Below, one piece after another: positions 1-8,819 of a stretch of 64,000 bases of DNA. The notes under the pieces were generated by a model that did not search any database, had not been told where the DNA came from, and was given only the letters and a program-made list of their open reading frames with translations. The first letter of the stretch is position 1. Each line of letters begins with the position of its first letter. The position numbers and the translations under genes are program-made. The stretch is from Microvirga terrae (GTDB taxonomy: Bacteria > Pseudomonadota > Alphaproteobacteria > Rhizobiales > Beijerinckiaceae), in NCBI RefSeq assembly GCF_013307435.2, contig NZ_CP102845.1:4441001-4505000 (forward strand). Direction: 5' to 3'.

Positions 1-478
1 CGTGCTTGAGCAGGACCGCATTGCCGGCCATGAGCGCCGGCACGATTGTGTTGATGGCGGTGAGATACGGATAGTTCCAGGGCGCGACGACCATGACGAG
101 CCCCACCGGCTCCCGTTTGATCATGCGGCGGAAGCCCGGTCTCTCGTCATCCGCCGGGATAGGCTGGAGGCTCTTCTCCGCGATCCCGATCATGTGGCGC
201 GCCCGCTCCTCGACGCCGCGGAACTCGCCCCCGTACCGCACAGGGCGGCCCATCTGCTGGGCAAGCTCAGGCACCACCTCCTGGTTCATGGCGAGCAGCG
301 CGTCGAGAAAAGCGGGGACCTTCTGCGCGCGCTCGGCGATGGGTGTGTTGCGCCACGCCTTTTGCGCCTCGCGCGCCGAGACAAGGGCGGCCTCGATGGC
401 AGCCTCGGACAGGATGGGGCGGCGGACGAGCTCGCGTCCGTCGATGGGGGAAATGCAGACGATATCGGTATCGGCCAT
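1..478 (-). CDS. Aldehyde dehydrogenase, N-terminal part (runs off window)
   Basis: The minus-strand frame opens with ATG at 478 (MADTDIVCISPIDGREL) and stays open to the window edge, giving about 159 residues. It matches the N-terminal NAD-binding half of the aldehyde dehydrogenase superfamily: an early swapped strand, then VVAPWNYPYLTAINTI and LMAGNAVLLKH near the cut. The catalytic Cys and Glu lie outside the window, so activity cannot be judged. It follows the glutamine-synthetase-like gene by about 70 bases on the same strand, which suggests oxidation of the aldehyde formed from a gamma-glutamylated amine (inference). Confidence 0.85.
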   Translation of the reverse strand, partial: MADTDIVCISPIDGRELVRRPILSEAAIEAALVSAREAQKAWRNTPIAERAQKVPAFLDALLAMNQEVVPELAQQMGRPVRYGGEFRGVEERARHMIGIAEKSLQPIPADDERPGFRRMIKREPVGLVMVVAPWNYPYLTAINTIVPALMAGNAVLLKH

Positions 479-551
479 GATGGTATGCCTGAATGACCAT
501 GATCCCCGAGAATCATGGTCGCCTCCTGTGCGTTGATTATGGGACGGTCTT

Positions 552-1922
552 TTAGATGATCTCGAAGTAACGGGCGAGCTGCCAGTCGGTGATGGCCTTG
601 CGGGCCTCGCGCTCCTCCCATTCGCGGGTGGCCGCATAATGGTCGACGAAGGTGTCGCCGAAAAGCTCTCGGGCCGCCTTGGACCCCTTCAGACGCTCGG
701 CCGCCTCGCCGAGGGAACGCGGCAAGGCCCGCTCCTTCGGATGCTCGACCGCATAGGCGTTGCCTTCGATGGGGTCTCCGGGATCGATCCGGTTCTGGAT
801 GCCCCACAGGCCGGACCCGATGGCCGCCGCCAGGGCAATGTACGGGTTGATGTCGGCGGCGGCGACCCGGTATTCCACGCGCTGCGATTTCTCCGATCCG
901 GGGATGACCCGCAGCGCCGTGGTGCGGTTCTCGACGCCCCAGGCCGAATCGGTCGGTGCCCAGAAGCCCGGGATGAGCCGCGTGTAGCTGTTGACCGTGC
1001 AGGCCACCATGGCGAGGAGCTCGGGCATCAGCGCCTGCTGGCCGCCGACGAACCAGCGCATCGTCTCGGACATGGTGTGCTTGCCGGACGGATCGTAGAA
1101 TGCGCCTTTGCCGGACCGCAGGTCGCGCAGGGACGTGTGCAGATGGCCGGATTGACCGGGCCAGTCGCGCGACCATTTCGCCATGAAGGTCGCCATCCAG
1201 CCACGGCGTTGCGCCAGAATCTTGGTGTAGGTCTTGAACAGCGCCGCCTTGTCGGCGGCCTTCAGGGCATCGTCGACGCGGATCGCTGCTTCCAGAACAC
1301 CAGGCCCCGTTTCGGTATGCAGTCCCTCGATCTCGAAATCCATCCTGTTCGCGAGGTCGAGGAGCTCATGGTAGAAATCCGCATGGACTCCTGACCGAAG
1401 CACGGAGTATCCGAAAAATCCCGGCGTAATGTTCTTGAGGTTCTTGTAATCCTTCTCCCTTACGGAGTGCGGCGTTTCCTCGAACAGGAAGAACTCGAAC
1501 TCGGCCGCGGCCGACACGGCAAAACCCATTGCCTCCGCCCGATTCAGGACGCGCCGAAGCACCCCACGTGGGCAGGCTTCCTCCGCATAGCCCTCGAACT
1601 CGGCGAGAAAGAACGGCAGATCGTCCTCGAAGGGAATGAGCCGCATCGTCTCCGGCAGCACCCGAACCGGCGCATCCGGATAGGCCGTGTGCCAACCCGT
1701 AAGCTTGGTGTTGTCGTAGAGCTGATCGTTGGAGTCCCAGCCCAGGACCACGTCGCAAAAGCCGAAGCCCTTTTCGAGGGCTGATTCGAATTTGTCGCGT
1801 GCCATGTACTTGCCGCGCATGATGCCGTCGACATCGGTCACCCCGACCTTCACGAAGCGAAGATCGCGGCTGCGCACATATTCTACCGCATCCGCGGCAT
1901 TCTTGATCTTGGGAGCGTCCAT
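552..1922 (-). CDS. Glutamine synthetase family protein (probable gamma-glutamyl-amide synthetase)
   Basis: A 456-residue GlnA-type ATP-dependent ligase. The start is the ATG at 1922 (MDAPKIKN); a longer in-frame GTG at 1961 lacks a ribosome site. Metal/glutamate-site motifs are seen: EFEFFLF around residue 130, GHLHTSLRD around 260 and the NRTTALRV arginine segment around 330. Length and motifs fit the PuuA/GlnT/IpuC/GlnA4 branch that joins glutamate to amines rather than canonical GlnA. It lacks the usual adenylylation-region context and sits beside an amine permease and an aldehyde dehydrogenase, so amine glutamylation (ethanolamine or similar) is the likely role; true glutamine synthesis is the alternative. 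Confidence 0.85.
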   Translation of the reverse strand: MDAPKIKNAADAVEYVRSRDLRFVKVGVTDVDGIMRGKYMARDKFESALEKGFGFCDVVLGWDSNDQLYDNTKLTGWHTAYPDAPVRVLPETMRLIPFEDDLPFFLAEFEGYAEEACPRGVLRRVLNRAEAMGFAVSAAAEFEFFLFEETPHSVREKDYKNLKNITPGFFGYSVLRSGVHADFYHELLDLANRMDFEIEGLHTETGPGVLEAAIRVDDALKAADKAALFKTYTKILAQRRGWMATFMAKWSRDWPGQSGHLHTSLRDLRSGKGAFYDPSGKHTMSETMRWFVGGQQALMPELLAMVACTVNSYTRLIPGFWAPTDSAWGVENRTTALRVIPGSEKSQRVEYRVAAADINPYIALAAAIGSGLWGIQNRIDPGDPIEGNAYAVEHPKERALPRSLGEAAERLKGSKAARELFGDTFVDHYAATREWEEREARKAITDWQLARYFEII

Positions 1923-1982
1923 ACGAAGAACCTTGACCTGGCGGAGGAGAGGAGCGCGCACGACGCGCGCTCCCTTGTGGCG

Positions 1983-3518
1983 TCAGTGCGTCTTGTATCC
2001 GCTTTCACCCTTGGTGAGCGCGAATTCCTCCTCCGGCGAGAGGATGAGCTTGTGGCGCCCGATCAGGAGGAAATAGGCCATCATCACCACATAGTAGATG
2101 GCCACGCCGGTCACGCCGGCCCGGAACACGGGGTCGGTCAGCTGGAAGACGAGCGTCACGGCCGCTATCGCCATGCAGATCACCGCGCCCGCGATGCCGA
2201 AGGGGCTCGTATAGGGCCGATGCAAGTCCGGGAACTTCCTCTTGAGCACGATATAGGACATGCCCTGCATGAAATAGGCCAGCATTGCTCCCGCGACCGC
2301 CATGTTGAGCAGCGTCCCGCCGATGACCGTGGCTCCGGCTTCGGCACCGACCGAAAACCAGATGACCAGCATGACGAGAAGGCCGATCACCGCTCCCGCC
2401 ACCAGGGCCACATGCGGCGTCTTGCGCGCTCCGTGCGTGACTGACAGGAAGCTCGGAAAGTAGCCTGCCCGCGACAGCGAGTAGATCTGCCGTCCGAAGG
2501 CGAAGATGATGGTGTGGAAGGATGCGATGAGCCCGATCACCGCGATGGCCGCCAGGATCTTCGCGATATCGGTGCCGAACAGGGTCCGGAACCCGTCGAG
2601 CAGCGGCTCGCCGGACTTGCCGAGCCCGACCGCGCCCGGTGCGATGCCCGTGTTCAGGAACAGCACGAGGAACGCTGAAGCGATCAGGGTCAAGATGCCG
2701 GCGATGATGCCTTTGGGCATGTCCCGCTGCGGGTCATGCGATTCCTCGGCCGCGAGCGGCAGTTGCTCGATGGCGAGGAACAGCCACACGGCGAAAGGCA
2801 GGGACGCCAGGATGCCGAGGGCGCCATTCGGCAGGAACGGGCCGTTGCCGCTGGGAAGCTCCGCACCATCGGGGCCGATGTTCAGCGCCCAGCGGGCGAA
2901 GTCGAACTGACCGGAGAGCAGCACCGACACGTAGAAGAAGGCGAGCACCGCGAGAGCGGCCAGCGTCACGGTCACCGTGACCTTGAACGACAGTTCCACC
3001 CCGATGATGTTGAGGCCGACGAACAGGGCGTAACACAGCACCCAATAGACGGGCTGGAAGGCCGGCGCCGTCTCGAAGATCGCCGACAGATACGAGCCGA
3101 TGAAGAACACGATCACGGCCGGAGTCAGAACGAACTCGATGTTCTCCGCGATGCCCGTGACATATCCCGCCCACGGTCCCATGGAGGTGCGGGCGAACGA
3201 ATAGGCGCCGCCGGTGTGTGGCAGGGCCGGCGACATCTCGGCCAGCGAGAAGGTCAGGCCGAGATACATGACGGCGATGACGATGGTGGCGAAGAACATC
3301 GACCCGAAGCCGTTGGCGAGGCCGAGATTCCAGCCTGAATAATGGCCCGAGATCACCGCCCCGACGCCGAGCGCCCAAAGCGACCAGACGCGGGCGTGGC
3401 GCTTGAGCCGCCGCGCCTCGAAATAGCTCTCATCCACGGTCGTGTAGGTAATGCCGGCGGCACCCTGCACGCCGGCCGGGGGCGCATGCACCCCGGTGCT
3501 TCCTTGTCCGACTGACAT
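1983..3518 (-). CDS. APC-superfamily permease, ethanolamine permease type
   Basis: A 511-residue inner-membrane transporter with about 12 hydrophobic segments after a 40-residue cytoplasmic N-terminus. The first membrane segment reads VGAVISGHYSGWNLGLANG, characteristic of the bacterial ethanolamine permease subfamily rather than generic amino-acid permeases. The ATG at 3518 has GGAGG about 11 bases upstream. The gene lies 60 bases upstream of the glutamine-synthetase-like gene and in the same direction, so the two are probably cotranscribed and act on the same substrate. Exact substrate is inferred; other small amines or amino acids are possible. Confidence 0.82.
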   Translation of the reverse strand: MSVGQGSTGVHAPPAGVQGAAGITYTTVDESYFEARRLKRHARVWSLWALGVGAVISGHYSGWNLGLANGFGSMFFATIVIAVMYLGLTFSLAEMSPALPHTGGAYSFARTSMGPWAGYVTGIAENIEFVLTPAVIVFFIGSYLSAIFETAPAFQPVYWVLCYALFVGLNIIGVELSFKVTVTVTLAALAVLAFFYVSVLLSGQFDFARWALNIGPDGAELPSGNGPFLPNGALGILASLPFAVWLFLAIEQLPLAAEESHDPQRDMPKGIIAGILTLIASAFLVLFLNTGIAPGAVGLGKSGEPLLDGFRTLFGTDIAKILAAIAVIGLIASFHTIIFAFGRQIYSLSRAGYFPSFLSVTHGARKTPHVALVAGAVIGLLVMLVIWFSVGAEAGATVIGGTLLNMAVAGAMLAYFMQGMSYIVLKRKFPDLHRPYTSPFGIAGAVICMAIAAVTLVFQLTDPVFRAGVTGVAIYYVVMMAYFLLIGRHKLILSPEEEFALTKGESGYKTH

Positions 3519-3581
3519 CGAGTAGATCCTCCAAGAAGTTCTGTCGTTCGGGTCACGGCACGGTCCGCGCCATGCCCGTCA

Positions 3582-4370
3582 TCAGAGCGTCCGTGCCCCC
3601 TCCCTCAAAAGCGGCGCAAGACGGCGAGCCCACGACGCCTGTCCGTCTTGTGCGCGGATCAGGTCGTTGCGGATTTCGATCATCAGCGGATGGAGGCCTC
3701 GCCTCACGGCGTGTCGCTCGAGGGTGTGGAACACCCGGTCCGCTGGAGAATAAGGTTCGTTCATGCCGACGATGAGCGTCGGGTCCTGCCGCAATCCGGC
3801 TTCGACGCTGCGCGCATAACGCTCGTCGCGATCGAAGATCAGGCCGATTTGCCAGGGGCGCGGCACGTCCCGATAGACCGGCGTGAACGAGTGAATGGAC
3901 ACGACGGCGGCCAGCTGTCCTGCGGCCGTGCGGGACTTCACGAGGGCGTCGACCACGCCGTGAAAGGCGTCATACACCTCCCGCACCCGGACTGCCCTCT
4001 CCGTCTCGTCGAGATCGAGATTGCCGGGGATCGTGGTGCGTTCGCTGAGCGTCCAGATCGAATCCGGCGCCGAGGGATCTCGGTTGAGATCGAGCACGAG
4101 GCGCGAGACGCCCGCGTGGATCAGCGGCGCGTCGAGGAGCCGCGAGAGATCCTTCGCCACGCCGAGCGCGCCCGGATCCCAGGCGATATGGCTTTCGAGA
4201 TCCGAGGGCTGGAGGCCCAGCGTGCCGTAGCGGGCCGGGAGGTGATTGGAGGCATGTTCGCAGATGAGCAGGATGGGCGAACGCCCGTTCGGGTTCTCGA
4301 TGGTGGCAACCGGTTGTTCTGCCGTTACGGCAGGGGGCAGATCGTCCGTCTTCCGACTCGCCTGCGTCAT
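3582..4370 (-). CDS. N-formylglutamate amidohydrolase family protein
   Basis: A 262-residue protein of the FGase family (HutG-like, Zn hydrolase). Diagnostic segments are LLICEHASNHLPARY near residue 33, HIAWDPGALGVA near 63, and SRLVLDLNRD near 90. No histidine-utilisation genes are nearby. It is the first gene of the leftward operon with the ethanolamine-type permease, the GS-like ligase and the aldehyde dehydrogenase. Family members cleave an amide bond next to glutamate, so releasing glutamate from a gamma-glutamyl intermediate is an attractive but unproven role. Confidence 0.8.
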   Translation of the reverse strand: MTQASRKTDDLPPAVTAEQPVATIENPNGRSPILLICEHASNHLPARYGTLGLQPSDLESHIAWDPGALGVAKDLSRLLDAPLIHAGVSRLVLDLNRDPSAPDSIWTLSERTTIPGNLDLDETERAVRVREVYDAFHGVVDALVKSRTAAGQLAAVVSIHSFTPVYRDVPRPWQIGLIFDRDERYARSVEAGLRQDPTLIVGMNEPYSPADRVFHTLERHAVRRGLHPLMIEIRNDLIRAQDGQASWARRLAPLLREGARTL

Positions 4371-4450
4371 GCGGTTCTCCGTCGACCCGCCCGAAGGCCG
4401 GCCAATCCCCGTTTGAACGCTTGATACGTTTCTTGTACTTTTCTCTCGTG

Positions 4451-4462
4451 ATGAAATTTCTG
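4451..4462. promoter_or_regulatory. Candidate RpiR operator (GAAATTTC palindrome)
   Basis: The 124-base divergent intergenic region is AT-richer than its surroundings and contains the perfect 8-base palindrome GAAATTTC at 4453-4460. RpiR-type regulators commonly bind AT-rich dyads between divergent genes. This site lies between the amidohydrolase and the regulator start, so it could control both directions. No second copy was found. Confidence 0.35.
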
Positions 4463-4494
4463 ATACAGGTTTTCAGAACCGTCAAGGAGGGGGT

Positions 4495-5382
4495 GTGAAT
4501 CAATCCGGTATGCGCGACGACCACCGCCCTCCCCTGACCGCACCGCCGAGCCTCGCCGAGCGCATCCGTCTCGAGATGGATTCGTTCACACCCAGCGAGA
4601 AGCGCGCTGCGCATCTTCTCCTGAGCCATTATCCGTTCGCGGGCCTCGACACGGTAGCCGAATTCGCCTCCCGGGCCGGGATTTCCGCTCCGTCAGTCCT
4701 ACGCTTCGTCACCCGCCTCGGATTCGGTGGCTTTCCGGACTTCCAGAAGCACCTGCGCGAGGAGTTGGAAGCTCAGCTCCTCTCCCCCTTGGCCAAGGCG
4801 AGCCCCTCCGACAAGAGCCAGAGTGCGCCGGCGCTCGCGGCCTTTGCGGAGGCGGTGATCGGGAACCTGCAGGCGACGGTGGAGAACATCGCACCGGCCG
4901 AGTTCGAAGCCGTGGTCGCGCTGCTGTCGGATCCGCGCCGGCACATTCATTTCACCGGCGGGCGCTTCACCGGCGCTCTGGCCCGCTATGCGGAGAGCCA
5001 CTTCCGCATCGTGCGCAGCCACATCGATTTCATCGAGGGGCAGCCGGTGCTCTGGCGCGATCGGATGATCGAGATCGGACGCAAGGACGTGGTCGTCGCC
5101 TTCGACATCCGGCGCTACCAGGAGGACGTCACGGCCCTGTGCGAGACGGCCGCCAGGCAGGGCGCGACGGTGGTTCTGCTCACCGATCCCTGGCTCTCGC
5201 CGATCGCCCGTGTGGCCCGGCACGTGCTGCCGGCCCATATCGTGGCGCCTTCCAACTGGGACTCGTCGGCGGGCCTCCTGCTCCTCACCGAAGCTCTCGT
5301 GGCGGCCGTCACGAAACGCCTGTGGGAAAGTGCCAAACCGCGCATGGAGGCGGTTGAGCGTCTAAGGAACCGGAGAACCTAG
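4495..5382 (+). CDS. MurR/RpiR family transcriptional regulator
   Basis: A 295-residue regulator with an N-terminal HTH_6 domain (about residues 15-90, including SAPSVLRFVTRLGFGGFPDFQ) and a C-terminal SIS sugar-isomerase-like domain (about 125-275). A GTG start at 4495 follows AAGGAGG by 4 bases; the ATG at 4510 is an alternative. It is divergent from the amine-catabolism operon and probably regulates it. SIS domains usually sense phosphosugars, but several RpiR members control amine or amino-acid catabolism. Confidence 0.88.
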   Translation: MNQSGMRDDHRPPLTAPPSLAERIRLEMDSFTPSEKRAAHLLLSHYPFAGLDTVAEFASRAGISAPSVLRFVTRLGFGGFPDFQKHLREELEAQLLSPLAKASPSDKSQSAPALAAFAEAVIGNLQATVENIAPAEFEAVVALLSDPRRHIHFTGGRFTGALARYAESHFRIVRSHIDFIEGQPVLWRDRMIEIGRKDVVVAFDIRRYQEDVTALCETAARQGATVVLLTDPWLSPIARVARHVLPAHIVAPSNWDSSAGLLLLTEALVAAVTKRLWESAKPRMEAVERLRNRRT

Positions 5383-5432
5383 AGGAGGCCAGCCTCATAT
5401 TTAGGGTATTAATGTTATGTTATAGAAGATAT

Positions 5433-5468
5433 AAGGAGATGGAATAACATTTAAAGAAGCTTCTCCTT
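5433..5468 (+). promoter_or_regulatory. Leader stem-loop just before the asparagine-synthase-like start codon
   Basis: AAGGAGA at 5433-5439 and TCTCCTT at 5462-5468 are perfectly complementary and the ATG follows immediately at 5469. The only strong Shine-Dalgarno-like sequence upstream of the gene is the left arm, 30 bases from the start. The region 5395-5465 is markedly AT-rich and includes TATAGA-like sequence. Confidence 0.3.
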
Positions 5469-7022
5469 ATGGAACCTCAAGCTTACCCACGGGGCTTTCT
5501 CCTCTCCAGGTACGGCACTATGCCCCCGCCAGGTTTCAAGGCGGGTCCGATCTTCGACAATTTCTTCATCGAAGCTGCGAATTGCGTTGATTCCGCATCA
5601 AGCGGCGAACTTGCCGTGGTGATCCTGGGGACGTGCGTCAGCACCGAGACGGATCGAGGGCAAACGTCCTCGACAAGCCTGGACACTGATCATAATCCGC
5701 TCGGCGAAGGGCCCGCCGAGGAAACTCCCGCTCAGCACCTGCTCCGTGCGCTTCTTGCGAGCACGGCGCTGTTCTATGATGCCCTCGACCAATATTGCGG
5801 CAGGCACGTCATCATTTTCGGCCCCAAGGACGTCCCATCCGTTCTTGGCGATGCCACGGGGATGCGCACGATCTTTTATGCGGCAGAAGGCGGCGTCGTC
5901 GCATCCCACGCCCGGCTCGTCGAAGAGACCCTTGGTGGTGAGATCAAGCGTGTCACTCTTCCCTATCGCTACGGCTTTCCGGGAAATCACACGCCTTATG
6001 TCAGAACGCGCCTGCTGACAGCCAACACGCTGTACGATTTCGCGAAAGGCAAGGTCGTCCGCTTTTGGCCGCGCGGTCGCATCAGGGAGGTCGCGCCTCA
6101 GAGGGCAGCGGATATCGTTTGCGAGCGCGTGACAACGGCTCTCAAGAGAATTGCAGCAGGAAGACGCGTTTCCCTGAGCATCACCGCAGACCTCGATTCC
6201 CGAACGATGCTGGCCCTTGCACTCCAGGCCGGGATCCCGTTCGACGGGTACACGTATGATCGTGGAGACAGAACATCCGTCGATTGCGAGCTTGCCAGCG
6301 AACTGGCCCGGATCGCAGGAATTGCACACGTCGTCGTGCCGACACCGAGTGTTGCTCCTCCCGATCTGAAACGTGTCATCAATAGGACGACTTACTACAA
6401 TCATCATCATTCGGTGGTACAGCCGATGCAGGACCATTTTGCTGACACCGACGCCCTCACCGTGACGGCCAATCTCCTGGAGATCGGCCGATTCTTCTAC
6501 AAGGGGCAATGGTATGCAGATAATCTGCCGGACAATCCTCGATCCATGACAGACATGGCCCTTGCCGCGATCCCCAACTCGGCCCGCAAAGCCTCCATAT
6601 TACAGGAGTTGCGTAGCGACCGATTGATGCATGAATATTTTGCCGATTTCATTCGCGATTCCGATTTCAACGCAGCGCGCGGCATCCTGGACCCGCGGGA
6701 TCAGTTCTACTGGGAGCACAGGATGAGCGCGTGGCATGGGATGATCCTCTTAGAGCGCGATTTCTATGCCGACTGCTTCATCCCCTTCAACAGCCGCTCG
6801 ATCTTCGAGGCGCTTCTTGGGGTGTCGGAACCCGATCGCAAGAGCGCGACGGCCTTCCGGATCATCATCGGCCGATGCGCCCCTCAGCTTCTCTCGACCA
6901 TTCCCATCAACCCGGCTCGACAATCCCGCGAGCAACGTCGACCTAAGCACGTTTCCGATGTCCTGAACTGGCTGAAGGTGCAGGCTCAGCGAGCCGGGAA
7001 CGCACTGAGGGCATCGAATTGA
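5469..7022 (+). CDS. Asparagine-synthase-like protein (ATP pyrophosphatase fold), orphan
   Basis: A 517-residue protein. The N-terminal part resembles a class II amidotransferase-like domain (YDALDQYCGRHVIIFG, VVASHARLVEE) but lacks the N-terminal catalytic Cys, so it probably cannot use glutamine by the usual mechanism. The central part has a PP-loop-like SITADLDSRTMLAL near residue 238 and VDCELASELARIAG, matching asparagine synthase C-terminal domains; the C-terminus has FNSRSIFEALL. The reading frame is less GC-biased than the neighbours and the gene has its own AT-rich leader, which suggests lateral acquisition. Substrate unknown; such proteins modify polysaccharides or peptides in other loci. 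Confidence 0.65.
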   Translation: MEPQAYPRGFLLSRYGTMPPPGFKAGPIFDNFFIEAANCVDSASSGELAVVILGTCVSTETDRGQTSSTSLDTDHNPLGEGPAEETPAQHLLRALLASTALFYDALDQYCGRHVIIFGPKDVPSVLGDATGMRTIFYAAEGGVVASHARLVEETLGGEIKRVTLPYRYGFPGNHTPYVRTRLLTANTLYDFAKGKVVRFWPRGRIREVAPQRAADIVCERVTTALKRIAAGRRVSLSITADLDSRTMLALALQAGIPFDGYTYDRGDRTSVDCELASELARIAGIAHVVVPTPSVAPPDLKRVINRTTYYNHHHSVVQPMQDHFADTDALTVTANLLEIGRFFYKGQWYADNLPDNPRSMTDMALAAIPNSARKASILQELRSDRLMHEYFADFIRDSDFNAARGILDPRDQFYWEHRMSAWHGMILLERDFYADCFIPFNSRSIFEALLGVSEPDRKSATAFRIIIGRCAPQLLSTIPINPARQSREQRRPKHVSDVLNWLKVQAQRAGNALRASN

Positions 7023-7134
7023 CGATCCGTCCTGTGGCTATCTGGACTCCTTTGAGAAGCCCCGGAACCCGAGATGCCATGCTCGCCCGTCGCAATACAC
7101 CGACGACGCGCACAGGAGGCCGGAACCCGTTGCC

Positions 7135-8199
7135 CTATTCCGCCGCTTCCGGCCGGGCTCTCTGCAGCCAGCCGATGAGGAATGGGAGGACCAGGCCGAT
7201 CCCAAGGAACCGGACGAGGTGGTGGATGCCCACATAGAGCGGATCGAGGCCGAGGATCAGGGCCAGCACGGTCATGGCTTCAAGCCCGCCCGGCGCGAAG
7301 GCGACGAGTCCGTTGGCGAAGCTGACCCCGGCAAGCCAGGCGGCGGCACCTGCGAACAGGGCGGCCACCACCATGCCGACCGTAAAGGAGCCTAGCGCGG
7401 ACACGAGAGCCCTTCTCAGGGTCGAGCGCTGGAGGTTGCGGAACCGCTCGGCGATGAACAGCCCGATCAGCACGAGGCCGCCCGTGGCGATCACCGGAGG
7501 GATCACGCCCGTCACCCATTCCGTTCCGTGGCTGACCGAGCTGACGACGGTGGCCCCGAGCAGGATCGGAGCGGCCACCTTCAGCCGGGCGAATACCGTC
7601 CCCAGCAGGAGGCCGCCGAGCAGGATGAAGGCCATGCCGCCGGGGCTCTCGACCGGGAGCCCCTCGCCGACCAGCATGCCGGCATTGCCCCCGCCCCCGG
7701 TCACCACCACGAGGCTCGGCAGCAGGGCGATCAGCACGAAGAGACGGAAGTTCTGCACGATGGCGATGGACGCCACCTCGGCCTTCCGGTCGGCCGCCAC
7801 GGCGAGGACCGTCGAGAGGGCCCCCGGAACGGAGGCCAGCACCGCATCGGCCTTGCGCCAGCCCGACATGCGCACGAGCCACGCGCTCGAGGCGGCCGAG
7901 ATCGCCACGACCCCGATGACCAGCAGGATGAGACTGCCCGGATAGCGCCCCATGGCGGCGATCGCGGCCGGCGTCACCGCCGCCCCCATGGCGGCCCCCG
8001 AGGTCAGCATGGCGGCATCGGACAGCGCCTTCGGCAGGGGCACGGACCAGCCGGTCAACCCCCACAGGGTGGCGGCGATCGCCGAGCCGGACAGCCAGGC
8101 GGCCGGGACCCCGAGCCAGTAGAAGACAAGCCCGCCAAGTGCGGCAACGAGGATCTGGGCGAGATGGGCAAGGACAAGACGCATCACGGTTTGGCTCAA
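7135..8199 (-). CDS. AbrB family membrane protein (PF05145)
   Basis: A 354-residue integral membrane protein with about 10 hydrophobic segments arranged as two duplicated halves; the repeated pattern GxP-WLSGS-A near residue 33 and GGLEAM near 305 fits the Gneg_AbrB_dup family, often annotated as ammonia monooxygenase or AbrB regulator although neither function is established. It is divergent from the FucU/RbsD gene. Confidence 0.75.
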   Translation of the reverse strand: MSQTVMRLVLAHLAQILVAALGGLVFYWLGVPAAWLSGSAIAATLWGLTGWSVPLPKALSDAAMLTSGAAMGAAVTPAAIAAMGRYPGSLILLVIGVVAISAASSAWLVRMSGWRKADAVLASVPGALSTVLAVAADRKAEVASIAIVQNFRLFVLIALLPSLVVVTGGGGNAGMLVGEGLPVESPGGMAFILLGGLLLGTVFARLKVAAPILLGATVVSSVSHGTEWVTGVIPPVIATGGLVLIGLFIAERFRNLQRSTLRRALVSALGSFTVGMVVAALFAGAAAWLAGVSFANGLVAFAPGGLEAMTVLALILGLDPLYVGIHHLVRFLGIGLVLPFLIGWLQRARPEAAE

Positions 8200-8341
8200 T
8201 GGACGGCCCGGCCCCTTAGGTCAAATGCCGATGGTGCGCAGTGGCCATGCGGTCACGGTCTGGCCATGGAACGACGGAAGCGTTGCGGAGATCCCGAAAG
8301 CCTGATGAGATTGCACCATCAATCATGACACGGAGGAAACG

Positions 8342-8806
8342 GTGCTTCATGGACTCGACCCGGCGCTCAACGCCGACCTGCTGTATGTGCTCCGGTCCAT
8401 GGGCCACGGGGACGATCTGGTGATCTGTGACGCCAATTTCCCCGCCGATTCCATTGCGCGCCAGACGGCCTATGGCCGGGTGGTCCGGTTGGACAATATC
8501 GGCTCGCCGCGGGCCATCCGGGCCGTCCTGTCGCTGATGCCGCTCGACAGCTTCGTCGACACTCCCGCGGAACGCATGGAAGTCGTCGGCAATCCCGACG
8601 ACCTTCCGGCCATCCAGCAGGAAGCCCAGAGCGAAATCGACGCGGTGGCCCAGCGCGATGCCGGACGTGACACCTGGCCGATGGGATCGGTCGAGCGCTT
8701 CGCGTTCTACGAGCGCGCCAAGCGGGCCTATGCGATCGTGGCGACCGGCGAGCGTCGCTTCTACGGCTGCTTCATCCTGAAGAAGGGCGTGATTCCGCCG
8801 CCCTAG
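8342..8806 (+). CDS. RbsD/FucU family sugar mutarotase
   Basis: A 154-residue protein. The GTG start at 8342 follows ACGGAGGAAAC, a strong ribosome site, by about 6 bases. Family motifs are MGHGDDLVICDANFPA near residue 20 (His and Asp of the active site) and the C-terminal ERFAFYERAKRAYAIVATGERRFYG, with the Tyr-Gly-Cys-Phe end. Homologues interconvert anomers of fucose or ribose. No sugar operon is adjacent. Confidence 0.88.
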   Translation: MLHGLDPALNADLLYVLRSMGHGDDLVICDANFPADSIARQTAYGRVVRLDNIGSPRAIRAVLSLMPLDSFVDTPAERMEVVGNPDDLPAIQQEAQSEIDAVAQRDAGRDTWPMGSVERFAFYERAKRAYAIVATGERRFYGCFILKKGVIPPP

Positions 8807-8819
8807 GTCAGGTTCCGCC

